Assembly (NCBI GenBank): GCA_002415085.1
Contig: DIBV01000013.1
Coordinates: forward strand, 186,874 to 250,873
Direction of reading: 5' to 3'
Source of the DNA: Arsukibacterium sp. UBA5043
Lineage (GTDB): Bacteria; Pseudomonadota; Gammaproteobacteria; Enterobacterales; Alteromonadaceae
DNA: 64,000 bases
Part shown: positions 53,881-63,966 of the stretch, piece after piece
Layout of the letters: the number at the start of each line of letters is the position of its first letter
How positions within the stretch are numbered: position 1 is the stretch's first letter
Translations under genes and position numbers: made by a program
The notes under the pieces: model-generated
The model's input: the letters and a program-made list of their open reading frames with translations, nothing else
Database searches by the model: none
What the model was told of the DNA's origin: nothing

Positions 53881-54744
53881 ATGTCAGTATTCGATGACAA
53901 AAAGTGGTTAACTGAGGTTTTTGCCGACAGCGGCAGCGTATTTGGCCTGGCCATTACCAAAAAGCTGGATGAAGTACAGTCGCCGTTTCAGAAAATTGCC
54001 ATGTATGAAACCAGTCATTTCGGTAATTTAATGGTAATTGACGACGTGATCATGCTCAGTAGCCGTGACAACTTTTTGTATCATGAAATGCTGAGTCACC
54101 CGGTATTATTTACCCACCCTAATCCGAAAAACGTGGTGATTATCGGCGGTGGCGACTGTGGTACCTTGCGCGAAGTGTTAAAACACCCCGGCGTAGAAAC
54201 GGTTACGCAAATTGATATCGATGAGCAGGTTACCCGGATGGCTGAAAAGTACTTCCCGGAACTATGCGAATCAAATAATGACCCTCGTGCCACATTACAA
54301 TTTGCCGATGGTATTCAGTTTATGCGGGATGCAAAAGCAGAATCAGTGGATGTTATTATTGTTGACTCGACCGATCCGATAGGCCCCGGCGAAGGGCTGT
54401 TTAACCGGGCATTTTATGCCAGCTGCCTGCAAGCCTTGCGCGCTGGTGGTATTCTGGTGCAGCAAAGTGAGTCACCGTTAATTCATATGCCATTGTTATC
54501 GGCGATGCGGCAGGCGATGAGCGATGCCGGTTTTGCGGCGCTACAGACCCTGAACTTTCCGCAGATGGTATATCCTTCCGGTTGGTGGACCTGCACCCTG
54601 GCACGCAAAGGCGCAGCGTTCAATGGTTTTCGTGAAGCGGATGCGCAACAGGCTCCTTTTAATACAGAATATTACAATGTTGATATTCATAAAGCAGCCA
54701 GCGCCCTGCCAAACTTTATGAGAAAAGCGCTGGAAGCCAGCTAA
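53881..54744 (+). CDS. speE: Spermidine synthase SpeE
   Basis: Transfers the aminopropyl group from decarboxylated SAM to putrescine. It has 287 residues. The SAM-binding loop is IIGGGDCGTLREVLKHP (GGGDCG instead of the commoner GGGDGG), and the catalytic Asp lies in VDSTDPIGPGEGLF. YETSHFGNLMVIDDVIMLS is typical of the N-terminal part. AAGGGGAA precedes the ATG. The speD gene for decarboxylated SAM is not in the window. Confidence 0.96.
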   Translation: MSVFDDKKWLTEVFADSGSVFGLAITKKLDEVQSPFQKIAMYETSHFGNLMVIDDVIMLSSRDNFLYHEMLSHPVLFTHPNPKNVVIIGGGDCGTLREVLKHPGVETVTQIDIDEQVTRMAEKYFPELCESNNDPRATLQFADGIQFMRDAKAESVDVIIVDSTDPIGPGEGLFNRAFYASCLQALRAGGILVQQSESPLIHMPLLSAMRQAMSDAGFAALQTLNFPQMVYPSGWWTCTLARKGAAFNGFREADAQQAPFNTEYYNVDIHKAASALPNFMRKALEAS

Positions 54745-54810
54745 AGAAAGGTGTAAGCCCGATCAACTAGTTTGCGGCGAGTGAATGGCACAAAATAATT
54801 CTCAGAGAAG

Positions 54811-54835
54811 GCTTGCTAAATTGGCAAGCATTTTG
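54811..54835 (+). terminator. Possible terminator after speE
   Basis: A 6-bp stem (gcttgc with gcaagc) with a 7-base loop is followed by ATTTTG. It is short but lies between speE and the next plus-strand gene, 33 bases before that ATG. It may be a weak terminator or part of the next gene's leader. Confidence 0.4.
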
Positions 54836-54868
54836 TACATTTATTGCTCATAAAAAGGGTGAAGTAAT

Positions 54869-55318
54869 ATGAGATACTTGTCGTTATTGTTTTTTGGGGC
54901 GTTTTCAGCGCAAGCGACGGTGTATAAATGTGAAACTAACGGCGTTGTTGAATTTAGCCAGTTTCCATGTGCCAAGGATGCTGAAGCAGTAGATATGCGG
55001 CCGGTGGGTACGGCCTTGTCAGGTACACCTGGTGAATTTAAACAGCAGGTTGACGCCGTGAAACGTAAAAGCCGGTTTGTCGAGTTTCAGATAGCTAAGC
55101 TTGAGCAGGAAAAAACGCTGTTACTCGAAGAGCTTAAAGCCGAACAGTATAAGTTACGACGCAGTTTCCCGCGGGCAGAAGAAGTGGCAGCCATTGCTCA
55201 GAAGATTGAGCGAACCGAGCAACGTTACGCTGAGCGTATCAGTACAGAGCGTGCTACTTTAAGAGGCTTGCAGGCTCAGGCAGTATCGCTTGAACGGCAA
55301 TACGCCCAAAATCAGTAA
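54869..55318 (+). CDS. DUF4124-like secreted protein with coiled coil
   Basis: A 149-residue protein with a short signal peptide (MRYLSLLFFGAFSAQA) and a DUF4124-like start (TVYKCETNGVVEFSQFPCAK), whose two Cys probably form a disulfide. The remainder is a charged coiled coil (QIAKLEQEKTLLLEELKAEQ and IERTEQRYAERISTE). The function is unknown. A second DUF4124-like gene occurs at 59.2 kb. Confidence 0.7.
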   Translation: MRYLSLLFFGAFSAQATVYKCETNGVVEFSQFPCAKDAEAVDMRPVGTALSGTPGEFKQQVDAVKRKSRFVEFQIAKLEQEKTLLLEELKAEQYKLRRSFPRAEEVAAIAQKIERTEQRYAERISTERATLRGLQAQAVSLERQYAQNQ

Positions 55319-55340
55319 TTAATCCAAAACCGCAATTACC

Positions 55341-55366
55341 AAAAGCCCGCTAGATAGCGGGCTTTT
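55341..55366 (+). terminator. Rho-independent terminator after the DUF4124-like gene
   Basis: An 11-bp stem (aaaagcccgct with agcgggctttt) with a 4-base loop. The T tract is part of the stem, as is common. It lies 23 bases after the stop. Confidence 0.88.
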
Positions 55367-55631
55367 ATCTTTGGTCTGTTTTATGGCTGCAACCTGCCGC
55401 ACAATAGCCCACCCTGTTCGCCGATATCCATATTTAACCAGCCAGATTAGGCCAGCCCTAACACTCAGTTACGCTAACCCGTCGAAATCATCTCCGGTAA
55501 AATATAAATAAAATTCACCTGGCAATATCATTTGTAATTATTTGTAATCCAAATGTGAAAGGGGTGGTTTCTATGCTACACATTTGTGGCTGTCTATGCG
55601 GCAGTACTAACACAAATAAAAAAGGAAGCAT
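55367..55631 (+). promoter_or_regulatory. Upstream region of the TonB-dependent receptor
   Basis: With the preceding terminator, 313 bases separate two genes. It contains a direct repeat ATTTGTAAT at 55530-55538 and 55540-55548, one helical turn apart, followed by CCAAATG that is inverted to the first CATTTG. This could be an operator for the receptor gene. GGAAGC precedes the ATG at 55632. No other feature is visible. Confidence 0.35.
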
Positions 55632-58217
55632 ATGAATACGCTATTTAAATATTCACTTTGTGCGCTGGCAGTCAGTTCTACCGGTTTTAGCTGTGCCAGT
55701 TTCGCTCAGCAGAGCTCAACGGACGCAACTGCACCTCAGGTTGAGCGAATTGAAGTAACCGGCTCACGAATCAAACGTAATGATTTGGAAGGCGCCGCGC
55801 CAATTGATATTATCAGCCGTGATGAAATTGCAAAATCGGGTTTCTCCAACCTGCAGCAACTACTGGAAAGGACACCGGTTGCTGGTACTGGTACATTTTC
55901 TACCCGCGGCAATAACCAGGATTCAACCGCTAATGGTGGCGCGGCTATCAGCTTACGAGGCTTTGGTTCAGATGCGACCCTGGTGCTGATCAATGGCCGG
56001 CGGGTTGCAGTCAGTGCTTTTGCTGAAAATATTGCCAACTCCTTTGTCGATATTAATTCTATTCCGGTTGCCGCGATTGAACGGATTGAAATACTTAAAG
56101 ATGGTGCGTCTGCTGTGTATGGCTCAGACGCTGTGGCTGGGGTGGTTAATATTATCTTACGCAAAGACTTTGATGGTGCTGAACTCAGTGTCAGTCATGG
56201 TGGCACGACCGGGCCATCCTATGATGAAACCTCAGCAAGTCTGGTATGGGGCGCTGAGACAGATGATGCCAACGCAACCCTAATTCTGGATTATTTTAAA
56301 AACACCGTGATTACCGGGGCAGAGATGGGCCGCTTTGGCACGGCAAATCAGGAACCCTACGGTGGTTTGGATTTACGCTCTTCCCGTGGTTTCCCGGGCA
56401 ACTTCATTGTAAATGGTGAAACCCGTATCGACCCGGGTTGCCCGGCTGAAAGAGCATTCGGTCAAACCTGTGTATTTGATTATGGTCCTTTTGGTATGGT
56501 GGTTCCTGCCGCAGAGCGGGTGGGTGCAATTTTTCTGGGGAGTCAGAGCCTTGGCAATGATTTGGAAGGCTATATCGAATTAGCGGTTCAGCATAACCGT
56601 TCCCAGGCAGCAGGGGCGGCAACTCCACTAGATGGCGATGCCGGATTAACAGTTCCTGCTTCGCATCCAGATAACCCTTTTAATGAAGATATTGCGATAA
56701 ACCGCTTTCGTACGGTAGATGCCGGACCGCGGACGTGGGATATAGAGTCTGATTCATTACGACTTGTCGTGGGGTTGCGCGGGCAATTGCAGAAATGGGA
56801 CTGGGATATTTCTGCCCAGAAAGGCCGCAGTGAATCGATGCAAACCGGCAGCAAGCAACAGGGCTGGGTGCGCACTGATTTTCTGCAAGAGCAAATTAAC
56901 TTAGGCAACTATAATCCATTTGGTGGCACCATTAATTCGCCAGAAGTGATTGACGCCATTACGACCTCGTTAGTTCGGCGTGGTGAGTCTCATATTACCG
57001 CATACGATGCCAGTATCAGCGGTGAAGCGTTTGAACTGGGGCAACAAATGGTCTCGTTTGCTGCTGGCGTTGAGTACCGGGAAGAAGATGCCTTTGACCA
57101 GCCGGATGATCAGTTTCAGCGCGGTCTTATTTTCGGTACTGAGTCGGTTTCGGCGCAAGCACAACGCGATCAATATGCGGCTTATGTTGAATTATTAGTT
57201 CCGCTATCTGATGAGCTTGAATTTACTGTCGCCGGTCGCTATGACCACTACAGCGATTTTGGCTCTACCACCAACCCGCAATTAAGTATGAAATGGCGGC
57301 CGCTGGAAAACTTTACCCTGCGTGCCTCATTCGGGCAGGGCTTTCGCGCCCCTTCATTGGCTCAAATTGGCTTGGGGCCATCTCAGGAATCGGTATTTTT
57401 CACAGACACCTTTCGCTGTCCAACGATTGATCCGAGCAATCCAGCCTGCGCAGCAACCGACTACACTATTGTGTTTGTTGGCGCTGAAGGGTTGCAACCA
57501 GAAGAATCTGAAACATTTAATCTTGGCTTTGTCTGGCAGGTAAATGATGAATTTGATGTCACAGCTGATGTCTGGAGCATTACGCAGGACAATAAAATCG
57601 ACAAAAATAATTTTCAGAATGTCTATAACGCCGAATGTAATAACCAGAACAGTAGCATTTGCGTTCGCTTAGACCCCCTGCCAGGCCAAACCCTGGGTGA
57701 GTTGTCCCGCTTATTTAACAGTTATGTCAACATCAGCTCGCAGGAGGCAACAGGCATAGATCTGTCTACTTCATACCGGTTAGCGTTGCAGGATATGGGG
57801 CAAGTTCGCTTTAATCTGGACTGGTCATATATCAGTAAGTTCGAGAAAAATGGCATTGATTACGCGGGCGAATATAATTATCCGCAACATCGTTGGTTAG
57901 CTGCAGCAGACTGGAGTCATGGTGATTGGGGGGTCGTAACCAGCTTAAGCTACATTGGTGAGTTTGAAGACTATGCAGCACCAAGTGATGTTGAAAGTAC
58001 ATCAACACGCTCGATTAGTGCACAAATGCTGTTAGATGTGCAGCTGCGCTATAACCTGAACGATAGCACGCAGTTTGTGCTGGGTATGAATAATGCACTG
58101 GATGAAGATCCGCCGTTTGCAATAGGTGATGGTGATGCCGACTTATACGGCTATGCGTCGCGGGTGCATAATCCACGTGGGCAGTTTGTATACGGAAAAA
58201 TCAGTTATCGCTTTTAA
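55632..58217 (+). CDS. TonB-dependent outer-membrane receptor
   Basis: An 861-residue receptor that imports a large substrate through the outer membrane using TonB energy. A signal peptide ends SFAQQ; the TonB box region is VERIEVTGSRIKRND. The plug domain includes LRGFGSDATLVLINGRRV and LKDGASAVYGSDAVAGVVNI, and the barrel ends YGKISYRF with the terminal Phe needed for assembly. Its plug form is like that of receptors for carbohydrates or peptides in Alteromonadales rather than siderophores, but no substrate gene adjoins it. Confidence 0.93.
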   Translation: MNTLFKYSLCALAVSSTGFSCASFAQQSSTDATAPQVERIEVTGSRIKRNDLEGAAPIDIISRDEIAKSGFSNLQQLLERTPVAGTGTFSTRGNNQDSTANGGAAISLRGFGSDATLVLINGRRVAVSAFAENIANSFVDINSIPVAAIERIEILKDGASAVYGSDAVAGVVNIILRKDFDGAELSVSHGGTTGPSYDETSASLVWGAETDDANATLILDYFKNTVITGAEMGRFGTANQEPYGGLDLRSSRGFPGNFIVNGETRIDPGCPAERAFGQTCVFDYGPFGMVVPAAERVGAIFLGSQSLGNDLEGYIELAVQHNRSQAAGAATPLDGDAGLTVPASHPDNPFNEDIAINRFRTVDAGPRTWDIESDSLRLVVGLRGQLQKWDWDISAQKGRSESMQTGSKQQGWVRTDFLQEQINLGNYNPFGGTINSPEVIDAITTSLVRRGESHITAYDASISGEAFELGQQMVSFAAGVEYREEDAFDQPDDQFQRGLIFGTESVSAQAQRDQYAAYVELLVPLSDELEFTVAGRYDHYSDFGSTTNPQLSMKWRPLENFTLRASFGQGFRAPSLAQIGLGPSQESVFFTDTFRCPTIDPSNPACAATDYTIVFVGAEGLQPEESETFNLGFVWQVNDEFDVTADVWSITQDNKIDKNNFQNVYNAECNNQNSSICVRLDPLPGQTLGELSRLFNSYVNISSQEATGIDLSTSYRLALQDMGQVRFNLDWSYISKFEKNGIDYAGEYNYPQHRWLAAADWSHGDWGVVTSLSYIGEFEDYAAPSDVESTSTRSISAQMLLDVQLRYNLNDSTQFVLGMNNALDEDPPFAIGDGDADLYGYASRVHNPRGQFVYGKISYRF

Positions 58218-58233
58218 TCAGCGTAACTAATAA

Positions 58234-58261
58234 AAAAACAGCGCCTGTTGGCGCTGTTTTT
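58234..58261. terminator. Bidirectional terminator after the TonB-dependent receptor
   Basis: A 12-bp stem (aaaaacagcgcc with ggcgctgttttt) with tetraloop tgtt lies between two convergent genes. It is flanked by A and T runs on both sides and is 17 bases after the receptor stop. Confidence 0.9.
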
Positions 58262-58305
58262 GATTAATTTAAGTTAATTGCTACTTTAACTTAATAGGTT
58301 GATTT

Positions 58306-58938
58306 TTATTCAACAATAGGTTCGATATGGATCTCTACCCGACGGTTTTGCGCTCGGTTAGCATCTGAAGTATTCGGTACTGCCGGATAATTTGGGCCGT
58401 AGCCCTGAGTTTCCAGTCTGACAGACTGCACGTTTTGCGCCATCAAATAGTTTTTAACGGCATCGGCACGGGCCATCGATAAATTCATATTATATTGATA
58501 GGGGCCGGTATCATCAGTATGACCGGCAATGACCAACATGGTTTTTTCATAATCGCGAAGTACTTTAGCTATATCATTAAATACCGGATACAAGTTTGCT
58601 TTAATATCTGACCGGTTAATATCAAAAGTAAGCTGGGCTGGAATTTCTAATTTTAAAATGTCGCCATCGCGGATTACTTTCACTCCTGAGCCGCTTAGCT
58701 CTTCGCGCATGGCTTTTTCCTGATTATCCATGTAGCTGCCAACGGCGGCACCTGCCAGGGCGCCTACAGCGGCTCCGATCACCAGGCGTTTATCTTTATG
58801 ATTACCCGTAGCTTTTCCGGCAATAGCACCGGCAACAGCACCAATAGCGGCTCCTCTGGTGGCATTAGACTGATTAGCACAGCCGGCTAAGATCAGGCTG
58901 GCAACAAGGGTCGTAACAGCAAAAGACATAAACTTCAT
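58306..58938 (-). CDS. OmpA-family lipoprotein, YiaD-like
   Basis: A 210-residue lipoprotein (lipobox LILAGC) with a glycine-zipper segment (GAAIGAVAGAIAGKATG then GAAVGALAGAAVGSYMD) followed by an OmpA peptidoglycan-binding domain (LTFDINRSDIKANLYPVFND, IAGHTDDTGPYQYN, NRRVEIHIEP). This architecture is that of E. coli YiaD. ATG 58938 has GGAG 8 bases upstream; the longer frame to 58974 is not needed. Confidence 0.9.
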   Translation of the reverse strand: MKFMSFAVTTLVASLILAGCANQSNATRGAAIGAVAGAIAGKATGNHKDKRLVIGAAVGALAGAAVGSYMDNQEKAMREELSGSGVKVIRDGDILKLEIPAQLTFDINRSDIKANLYPVFNDIAKVLRDYEKTMLVIAGHTDDTGPYQYNMNLSMARADAVKNYLMAQNVQSVRLETQGYGPNYPAVPNTSDANRAQNRRVEIHIEPIVE

Positions 58939-59162
58939 ATTGGGCTCCTCATAATGATGTACTGAGCTTAACACTGTTCTCTGAATTGCTGCTGAACTTA
59001 ATCATTTACTTAAGTGTATAGGCCTGGTTACTATCTTCCAAAACAGGTCATGTAGATTTTTTGTAAATGGAATTCCCTTTCGCTGCTTTTTTGGGTAAGG
59101 TAGCTAAGTTTTTTGGTAGCAAGAATGGCTGCCAGCACCTTAGACAGTCGGGATAAACTGTG

Positions 59163-59675
59163 ATGATAATAATAATTCGTTGTTTTTGTTTGTTTTTTAT
59201 TTTGGGGCTTGCTCAGGTCGCACACGCCAACGTCTTTAAATGTACTGCAGCAGATGGCAGTGTGGTATTTCAGGGGGCACCTTGTGTTTCAGGTGATCAG
59301 GCCCAGATTGATATGCTGTTCGGTGAGCAGAAAGAGCGCGAGCGGATACCTTTGTTAGAGGGTAGCTGGTGTGAGCTGGGAACCTCTAAAGTGCTGGACG
59401 GCACCGTCTACCGGGATGAATCGCTAAGTAAAACCTGGATATTCGCCAAACATCAGATGACTCAGCACATTCAGCAAGGGCAACGCCAGGATACCTTTAA
59501 TTATAATATCCGCCAACAAACAGGTAACTTTGTGATTGATCATCCGGCTTTTGGCAGCGGCCAGGTGAGTTGGCGCGTACGGCATCACACTGAACAAGAG
59601 CTTATCATCGCGGCGTATGGTAATTTTACCCATCTGACTGCCGGTGAGTGTAACGTTGCTGTAGCGCGCAACTAA
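59163..59675 (+). CDS. DUF4124-like secreted protein
   Basis: A 170-residue protein with a very hydrophobic signal (MIIIIRCFCLFFILGLAQVA, then HA) and a DUF4124-like start (NVFKCTAADGSVVFQGAPCV). The C-terminal two thirds contain a WCELGTSKVLDGTVYRDE segment and a beta-rich end with a further Cys near residue 164. Function unknown. A GTG at 59160 is an alternative start. It lies 64 bases upstream of proB. Confidence 0.65.
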   Translation: MIIIIRCFCLFFILGLAQVAHANVFKCTAADGSVVFQGAPCVSGDQAQIDMLFGEQKERERIPLLEGSWCELGTSKVLDGTVYRDESLSKTWIFAKHQMTQHIQQGQRQDTFNYNIRQQTGNFVIDHPAFGSGQVSWRVRHHTEQELIIAAYGNFTHLTAGECNVAVARN

Positions 59676-59738
59676 ATAAAAATAGACATGTAGACGCCTA
59701 AATCGTAAGCTGCTGCCAGGGTTAAACGGGAGTGGTTT

Positions 59739-60845
59739 ATGGCTTTTTCGTCCTGGCGTCGTATTGTTATCAAAGTAGGCAGTGCATTAATTGCGCCCTC
59801 TGCTCAGGGTTGTTCTACCCGCTATCTGTTAACTATTGCCCATTTTATTGCACAGTGCCGGCTGGCCGAAATAGAGGTGGTGCTGGTCTCCTCCGGCAGT
59901 GTCGCTGCCGGACGCAATGCCATTGTTGCGAAGCAACACCCTTTGCCAATCAATATTAAACAAGCAATGGCTGCGGTAGGCCAAAGCCGGATGATGGCCA
60001 GCTGGAGCCAGCTATTCGACTTTGATTGTGCCCAGATACTGCTAACCCATGATGATCTGCAAGACCGTCGCCGTTACCTGAATATTGATAATACGTTGCG
60101 TACCTTGCTGGCCAATCAGGTATTACCCATTGTTAATGAAAACGACTCAGTGGCGACGGCGGAATTAAAAGTGGGTGACAACGACAACCTGGCCGCGCTG
60201 GTTGCAATAGTGGTAGATGCCGATGCCCTGCTAATCTGCTCTGATATTGATGGTTTATATACGGCGAACCCCAGGCTGGTTGCTGATGCGCAGCATATTG
60301 CTGAAGTGACTCAGATCACCAAGACGATCTATGCCATGGCCGGTGGCAGCCATCATGCTATTGGTACCGGTGGTATGCTGACAAAAATACAAGCCGCCGA
60401 TAAAGCGACGAGAGCCGGAATCGACACCCTGATAATCAATGGTCAGGATGCCAACAGTTTTGCACGACTTCTTGCTGGCGAGCCAACGGGTACCCGCTTT
60501 GTCCGGCAGCTGGAGCGGCTTAGTGCCAAAAAGCACTGGCTGTTAAACAGCCTGAAACAGTGCGGGGCGGTGCAAGTTGATGCCGGCGCCTGTGCGGCGT
60601 TGCAGCAACATGGCGCTTCGTTGCTGGCCAGCGGTATTGTAAGTTGTACCGGCAGTTTTGACAAAGGCGATGCGCTACTGATCACTGGTCCAGAACAGCA
60701 GGCGTTGGCAAAGGGCATTAGCCAGTACAGCTCGCACGAACTAACCAAAATACTGGGGCTGCACAGTAGCCAGATCGCCACTATACTCGGCTATTGCCCC
60801 AGTGAAGAGGTAGTACACCGCAACGATTTAGTGCTGTTAAGCTAA
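59739..60845 (+). CDS. proB: Glutamate 5-kinase ProB
   Basis: Phosphorylates glutamate for proline synthesis. It has 368 residues with the amino acid kinase fold (RIVIKVGSALIAPS, VLVSSGSVAAGRNAI, VNENDSVATAELKVGDND, GTGGMLTKIQAADKA) and a C-terminal PUA domain (AVQVDAGACAALQQHGASLL). The length equals E. coli ProB. Unusually, proA does not follow; the next gene is an FAD oxidoreductase. GGAGT lies 6 bases before the ATG. Confidence 0.93.
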   Translation: MAFSSWRRIVIKVGSALIAPSAQGCSTRYLLTIAHFIAQCRLAEIEVVLVSSGSVAAGRNAIVAKQHPLPINIKQAMAAVGQSRMMASWSQLFDFDCAQILLTHDDLQDRRRYLNIDNTLRTLLANQVLPIVNENDSVATAELKVGDNDNLAALVAIVVDADALLICSDIDGLYTANPRLVADAQHIAEVTQITKTIYAMAGGSHHAIGTGGMLTKIQAADKATRAGIDTLIINGQDANSFARLLAGEPTGTRFVRQLERLSAKKHWLLNSLKQCGAVQVDAGACAALQQHGASLLASGIVSCTGSFDKGDALLITGPEQQALAKGISQYSSHELTKILGLHSSQIATILGYCPSEEVVHRNDLVLLS

Positions 60846-60889
60846 CCAGCTGCGTACTGATTAACGTTACCCGAATAAAAGGAATGCTA

Positions 60890-61966
60890 ATGAAGCTGGC
60901 GATTGTAGGGGGGGGCATTAACGGTTTATCCAGTGCCTGGCAATTGGCGCTGGCGGGCCATCAGGTCACCTTGTTTGAACGAGACAGACTTATGGCGGCA
61001 ACCAGTAGCGCATCGTCTAAGTTACTGCATGGCGGTTTACGCTATCTGGAGCAGGGTGAGTTCCGGTTGGTGCGGGAGGCCCTGCAGGAACGGCGCTGGT
61101 GGCTTAAAAAAGCCCCGCAACTTACCCGCCGACTGCCCATTCTTTATCCTATTTATCATGATTCGCAGCGAAAACGCTGGCAACTAAAAATTGGATTGTG
61201 GCTGTATGATACGTTTGCCGGACGCAAAGGTATTGGCCGTCACCGCTGGCTAACGGCGTCGCAGACGTTACGATGCTCCGCACATTTAAAAGCTGAAGGG
61301 CTGACAGGTGCCTATCTTTTTTTTGATGGCCAGATGGACGACCAGAAATTGGGGCTATGGATGGCCGCGCAATGTACTAAAGCCGGTGTGCAAATTTGCG
61401 AATATACTGATGTACTGCAGGTTGATACGGGTGGCAAGGTATTGCTGGACAATGGTTGGCAATCCTTTGACCGGGTGATCAATGTCGCGGGCCCCTGGAG
61501 CCAGCAGTTGCTAAAGCAGTCAGATTTAGCGCAGCTACCGCTCGATTTAGTTCGCGGCAGCCATTTGCTGCTGCCGGCAAACAGTCGCTATGGCCATATG
61601 CTGGAGGTGCCCGGCGAGACGCGTATCGTATTCGTATTACCGTATCAGGGTAATACCTTACTGGGTACTACCGAGGTCAGGCAGCAATTAAGCGACCCCA
61701 TTACCTGCTCAGACGCCGAGCGAGACTATTTGTTAGCTGTGTATAACCATTATTTTCAGCCTGCAGCAGACCAGAACAGCGTGCTGGCTGACTTTGCCGG
61801 CGTGCGGCCATTGCTGGGTGGCAGTGCTAATGCCAGCAAAGCGAGCCGCGAGTATCGGCTCAACTGGCAGGGGCAATTGCTGACGGTATCGGGCGGCAAG
61901 TGGACTACCGCCCGTGCCCTGGCAAAGCAGGTTAGGCTAGCGGTTGCTAAAAGCGAAACCAAGTAG
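60890..61966 (+). CDS. Short GlpD-like FAD-dependent oxidoreductase
   Basis: A 358-residue flavoprotein related to glycerol-3-phosphate dehydrogenase: LAIVGGGINGLSSAWQLALA binds FAD, and ATSSASSKLLHGGLRYLEQG is the GlpD signature. GlpD is about 500 residues; this lacks the C-terminal domain. It ends normally (GGKWTTARALAKQV is typical of the FAD-domain end), so it is a short subfamily rather than a truncation. The substrate may be G3P or a related hydroxy acid. AAGGA lies 6 bases before ATG 60890. Confidence 0.78.
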   Translation: MKLAIVGGGINGLSSAWQLALAGHQVTLFERDRLMAATSSASSKLLHGGLRYLEQGEFRLVREALQERRWWLKKAPQLTRRLPILYPIYHDSQRKRWQLKIGLWLYDTFAGRKGIGRHRWLTASQTLRCSAHLKAEGLTGAYLFFDGQMDDQKLGLWMAAQCTKAGVQICEYTDVLQVDTGGKVLLDNGWQSFDRVINVAGPWSQQLLKQSDLAQLPLDLVRGSHLLLPANSRYGHMLEVPGETRIVFVLPYQGNTLLGTTEVRQQLSDPITCSDAERDYLLAVYNHYFQPAADQNSVLADFAGVRPLLGGSANASKASREYRLNWQGQLLTVSGGKWTTARALAKQVRLAVAKSETK

Positions 61967-62055
61967 TATTGCGATAATATTTCGCGATAAAAACTCGCAT
62001 TGTCATTTAAATTAAGTATGATTTTGGTCACTAAAATAGCCGTTAAGAGGTAGGC

Positions 62056-63966
62056 ATGTTTTCATCATTTAACAAAATGGCGGTAAAACAGCAATTTGTG
62101 CTGGTACTGGTGCTGTTAATACTAGTCAGTTCAGTACTAAGTGGCGTTCTGGCTTATCGTCAAGCGAAGCAGCTGGTGGTCAACCGGATGCTGCAGCATG
62201 AAATGCCTGCCGTAGTAGGACAGATAGGCGAGACCCTGGAGGCGCAGGTAAGCAAGATGACGATGGCTACCCGACAGCTGGCAGAGAACCCCTATATTTT
62301 ACAGTGGGCAGAACAGGGCTTTCCTCCGCAGGAAGAAGCATTACTGCTGCAGCAAATTCGTAATGTTAAAAATCAGCTTGGTCTTGATGCCGCGTCATGG
62401 GCAGACCGGCAAACCGGCCGGTACTGGAATCAGGATGGTTTTTTAAGGGTACTTAATCAGCAGGAAGACGGTTGGTTTTTTGCTTTCAGGGACTCCGCAG
62501 CCGCCACCAACGTCAGCTTGTTTACCGAACCTGGTGGCAAGGTAAGGATGTTTGTTAACTATCAGCAACTGAACGGGCGTGGTTTGTCAGGGATTGCCGT
62601 ATCGCTGCAACAAATGGTCGATTATCTCCGCGGGCTGCGTATCGCCGACACGGGTCAGGCCTATCTGGCCGATGGTGATGGCAATATCGTGATCCACCCC
62701 GATACCAGTCTGATTGGCCAGCAAACGATGACGCAGTTATACGGCAGCGGCGTAACAGGACAATTAGTATCAGGAAAGGCATTACACACTCAGGTCACCG
62801 ACGATTTACTGCTGGTCAGTGTGCCGGTGCAGGGCACTGTCTGGTCGGTGGTTGCCCAGGTACCGCTGACTGAAGTGCTGGCCCCGGTGCAACAACTGCG
62901 CAATACGTTACTGTTAACCGGCTTGGCGGCCACGCTGTTTGCAGGCTTACTGGCCTGGTTACTGGCCAGCTCCCTCACCCGTCGTTTGCATTCGGTTGCG
63001 GAAACGCTGCAGAACATTGGTGAGGGCGAAGGTGATTTACGCCAGCGGTTGCCAGCCGATGGTGCCCTGGAAGTGCGCCAGATAGGTTCTGGATTTAACA
63101 ATTTTGTGGCGAAAATTCATGGTCTGATCACCCAGCTGCATCAACAAAGTGAGCAATTGCAGCAGTCGGCCGTGCAGGTTAATAGTAGTGCTGATAATAA
63201 CCGGGATCTGGCGCAGGAGCAGCGCGACAGGTTAAGCGGGATTGCTACCGCAATTGAACAGCTGTCTAACACCATCAGTGCCGTAGCAGGTAATGCTGCT
63301 AAAGCAGCCGATACCGCGGAACATACCAACCAAAATGCCAGCCGCGGGCTTGAAGTGATAGGTAACACCAGCCAGAGCCTGCAAAAACTTACCCTGGAAG
63401 TCGACCATATCGCGGCAGTAGTGGCGACCCTCGCTAAAAACAGTGACAAGATCGGCGGCATTCTTAATGTTATCCGCGCTATTTCAGAGCAAACCAACTT
63501 GCTGGCGTTAAATGCGGCTATCGAAGCAGCAAGGGCCGGGGAGCATGGCCGGGGTTTCGCGGTGGTGGCGGATGAAGTGCGGCAACTGGCCCAGCGGGCA
63601 GCAAGTGCTACCGACGAGATTCAACAAATGATTAATCAGTTGAACAGTGAGTCACAGCAGGCAGTAAATGCGGCCGAGCAAGGCAAGCAACAAGCCAGTG
63701 AGAGTGCCCAGGCAATGGTGCAGGCAACTGCTGAGTTACAACATATCGTCGATGGTATTCGTGAGCTGGATCAGCTGAACCGGCAAGTGGCAACCGCTAC
63801 CGACGAGCAAGCGGCGGTAGTACAGCATTTGGGACAAAGCGTGCACAGTGTGGCGCAGCTGGTAGATGACAGCACCAGTTCTGCTACCACGCTGGCCGAG
63901 TTCAGTGTGCAGTTACGTCAGCTGTCAGTTGAATTAAACCGGCTGATAGACCGGTTTATTGTGTAG
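62056..63966 (+). CDS. Methyl-accepting chemotaxis protein
   Basis: A 636-residue chemoreceptor. Membrane helices lie at about residues 13-34 and 285-308 around a periplasmic Cache-type sensor ([17 protein letters not shown]). A HAMP domain follows, then a signalling domain with the hairpin tip [20 protein letters not shown] and [18 protein letters not shown]. It would bind a small ligand and control CheA. The frame closes at 63966 without an obvious CheR-docking pentapeptide at the C-terminus. Confidence 0.95.
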   Translation: MFSSFNKMAVKQQFVLVLVLLILVSSVLSGVLAYRQAKQLVVNRMLQHEMPAVVGQIGETLEAQVSKMTMATRQLAENPYILQWAEQGFPPQEEALLLQQIRNVKNQLGLDAASWADRQTGRYWNQDGFLRVLNQQEDGWFFAFRDSAAATNVSLFTEPGGKVRMFVNYQQLNGRGLSGIAVSLQQMVDYLRGLRIADTGQAYLADGDGNIVIHPDTSLIGQQTMTQLYGSGVTGQLVSGKALHTQVTDDLLLVSVPVQGTVWSVVAQVPLTEVLAPVQQLRNTLLLTGLAATLFAGLLAWLLASSLTRRLHSVAETLQNIGEGEGDLRQRLPADGALEVRQIGSGFNNFVAKIHGLITQLHQQSEQLQQSAVQVNSSADNNRDLAQEQRDRLSGIATAIEQLSNTISAVAGNAAKAADTAEHTNQNASRGLEVIGNTSQSLQKLTLEVDHIAAVVATLAKNSDKIGGILNVIRAISEQTNLLALNAAIEAARAGEHGRGFAVVADEVRQLAQRAASATDEIQQMINQLNSESQQAVNAAEQGKQQASESAQAMVQATAELQHIVDGIRELDQLNRQVATATDEQAAVVQHLGQSVHSVAQLVDDSTSSATTLAEFSVQLRQLSVELNRLIDRFIV

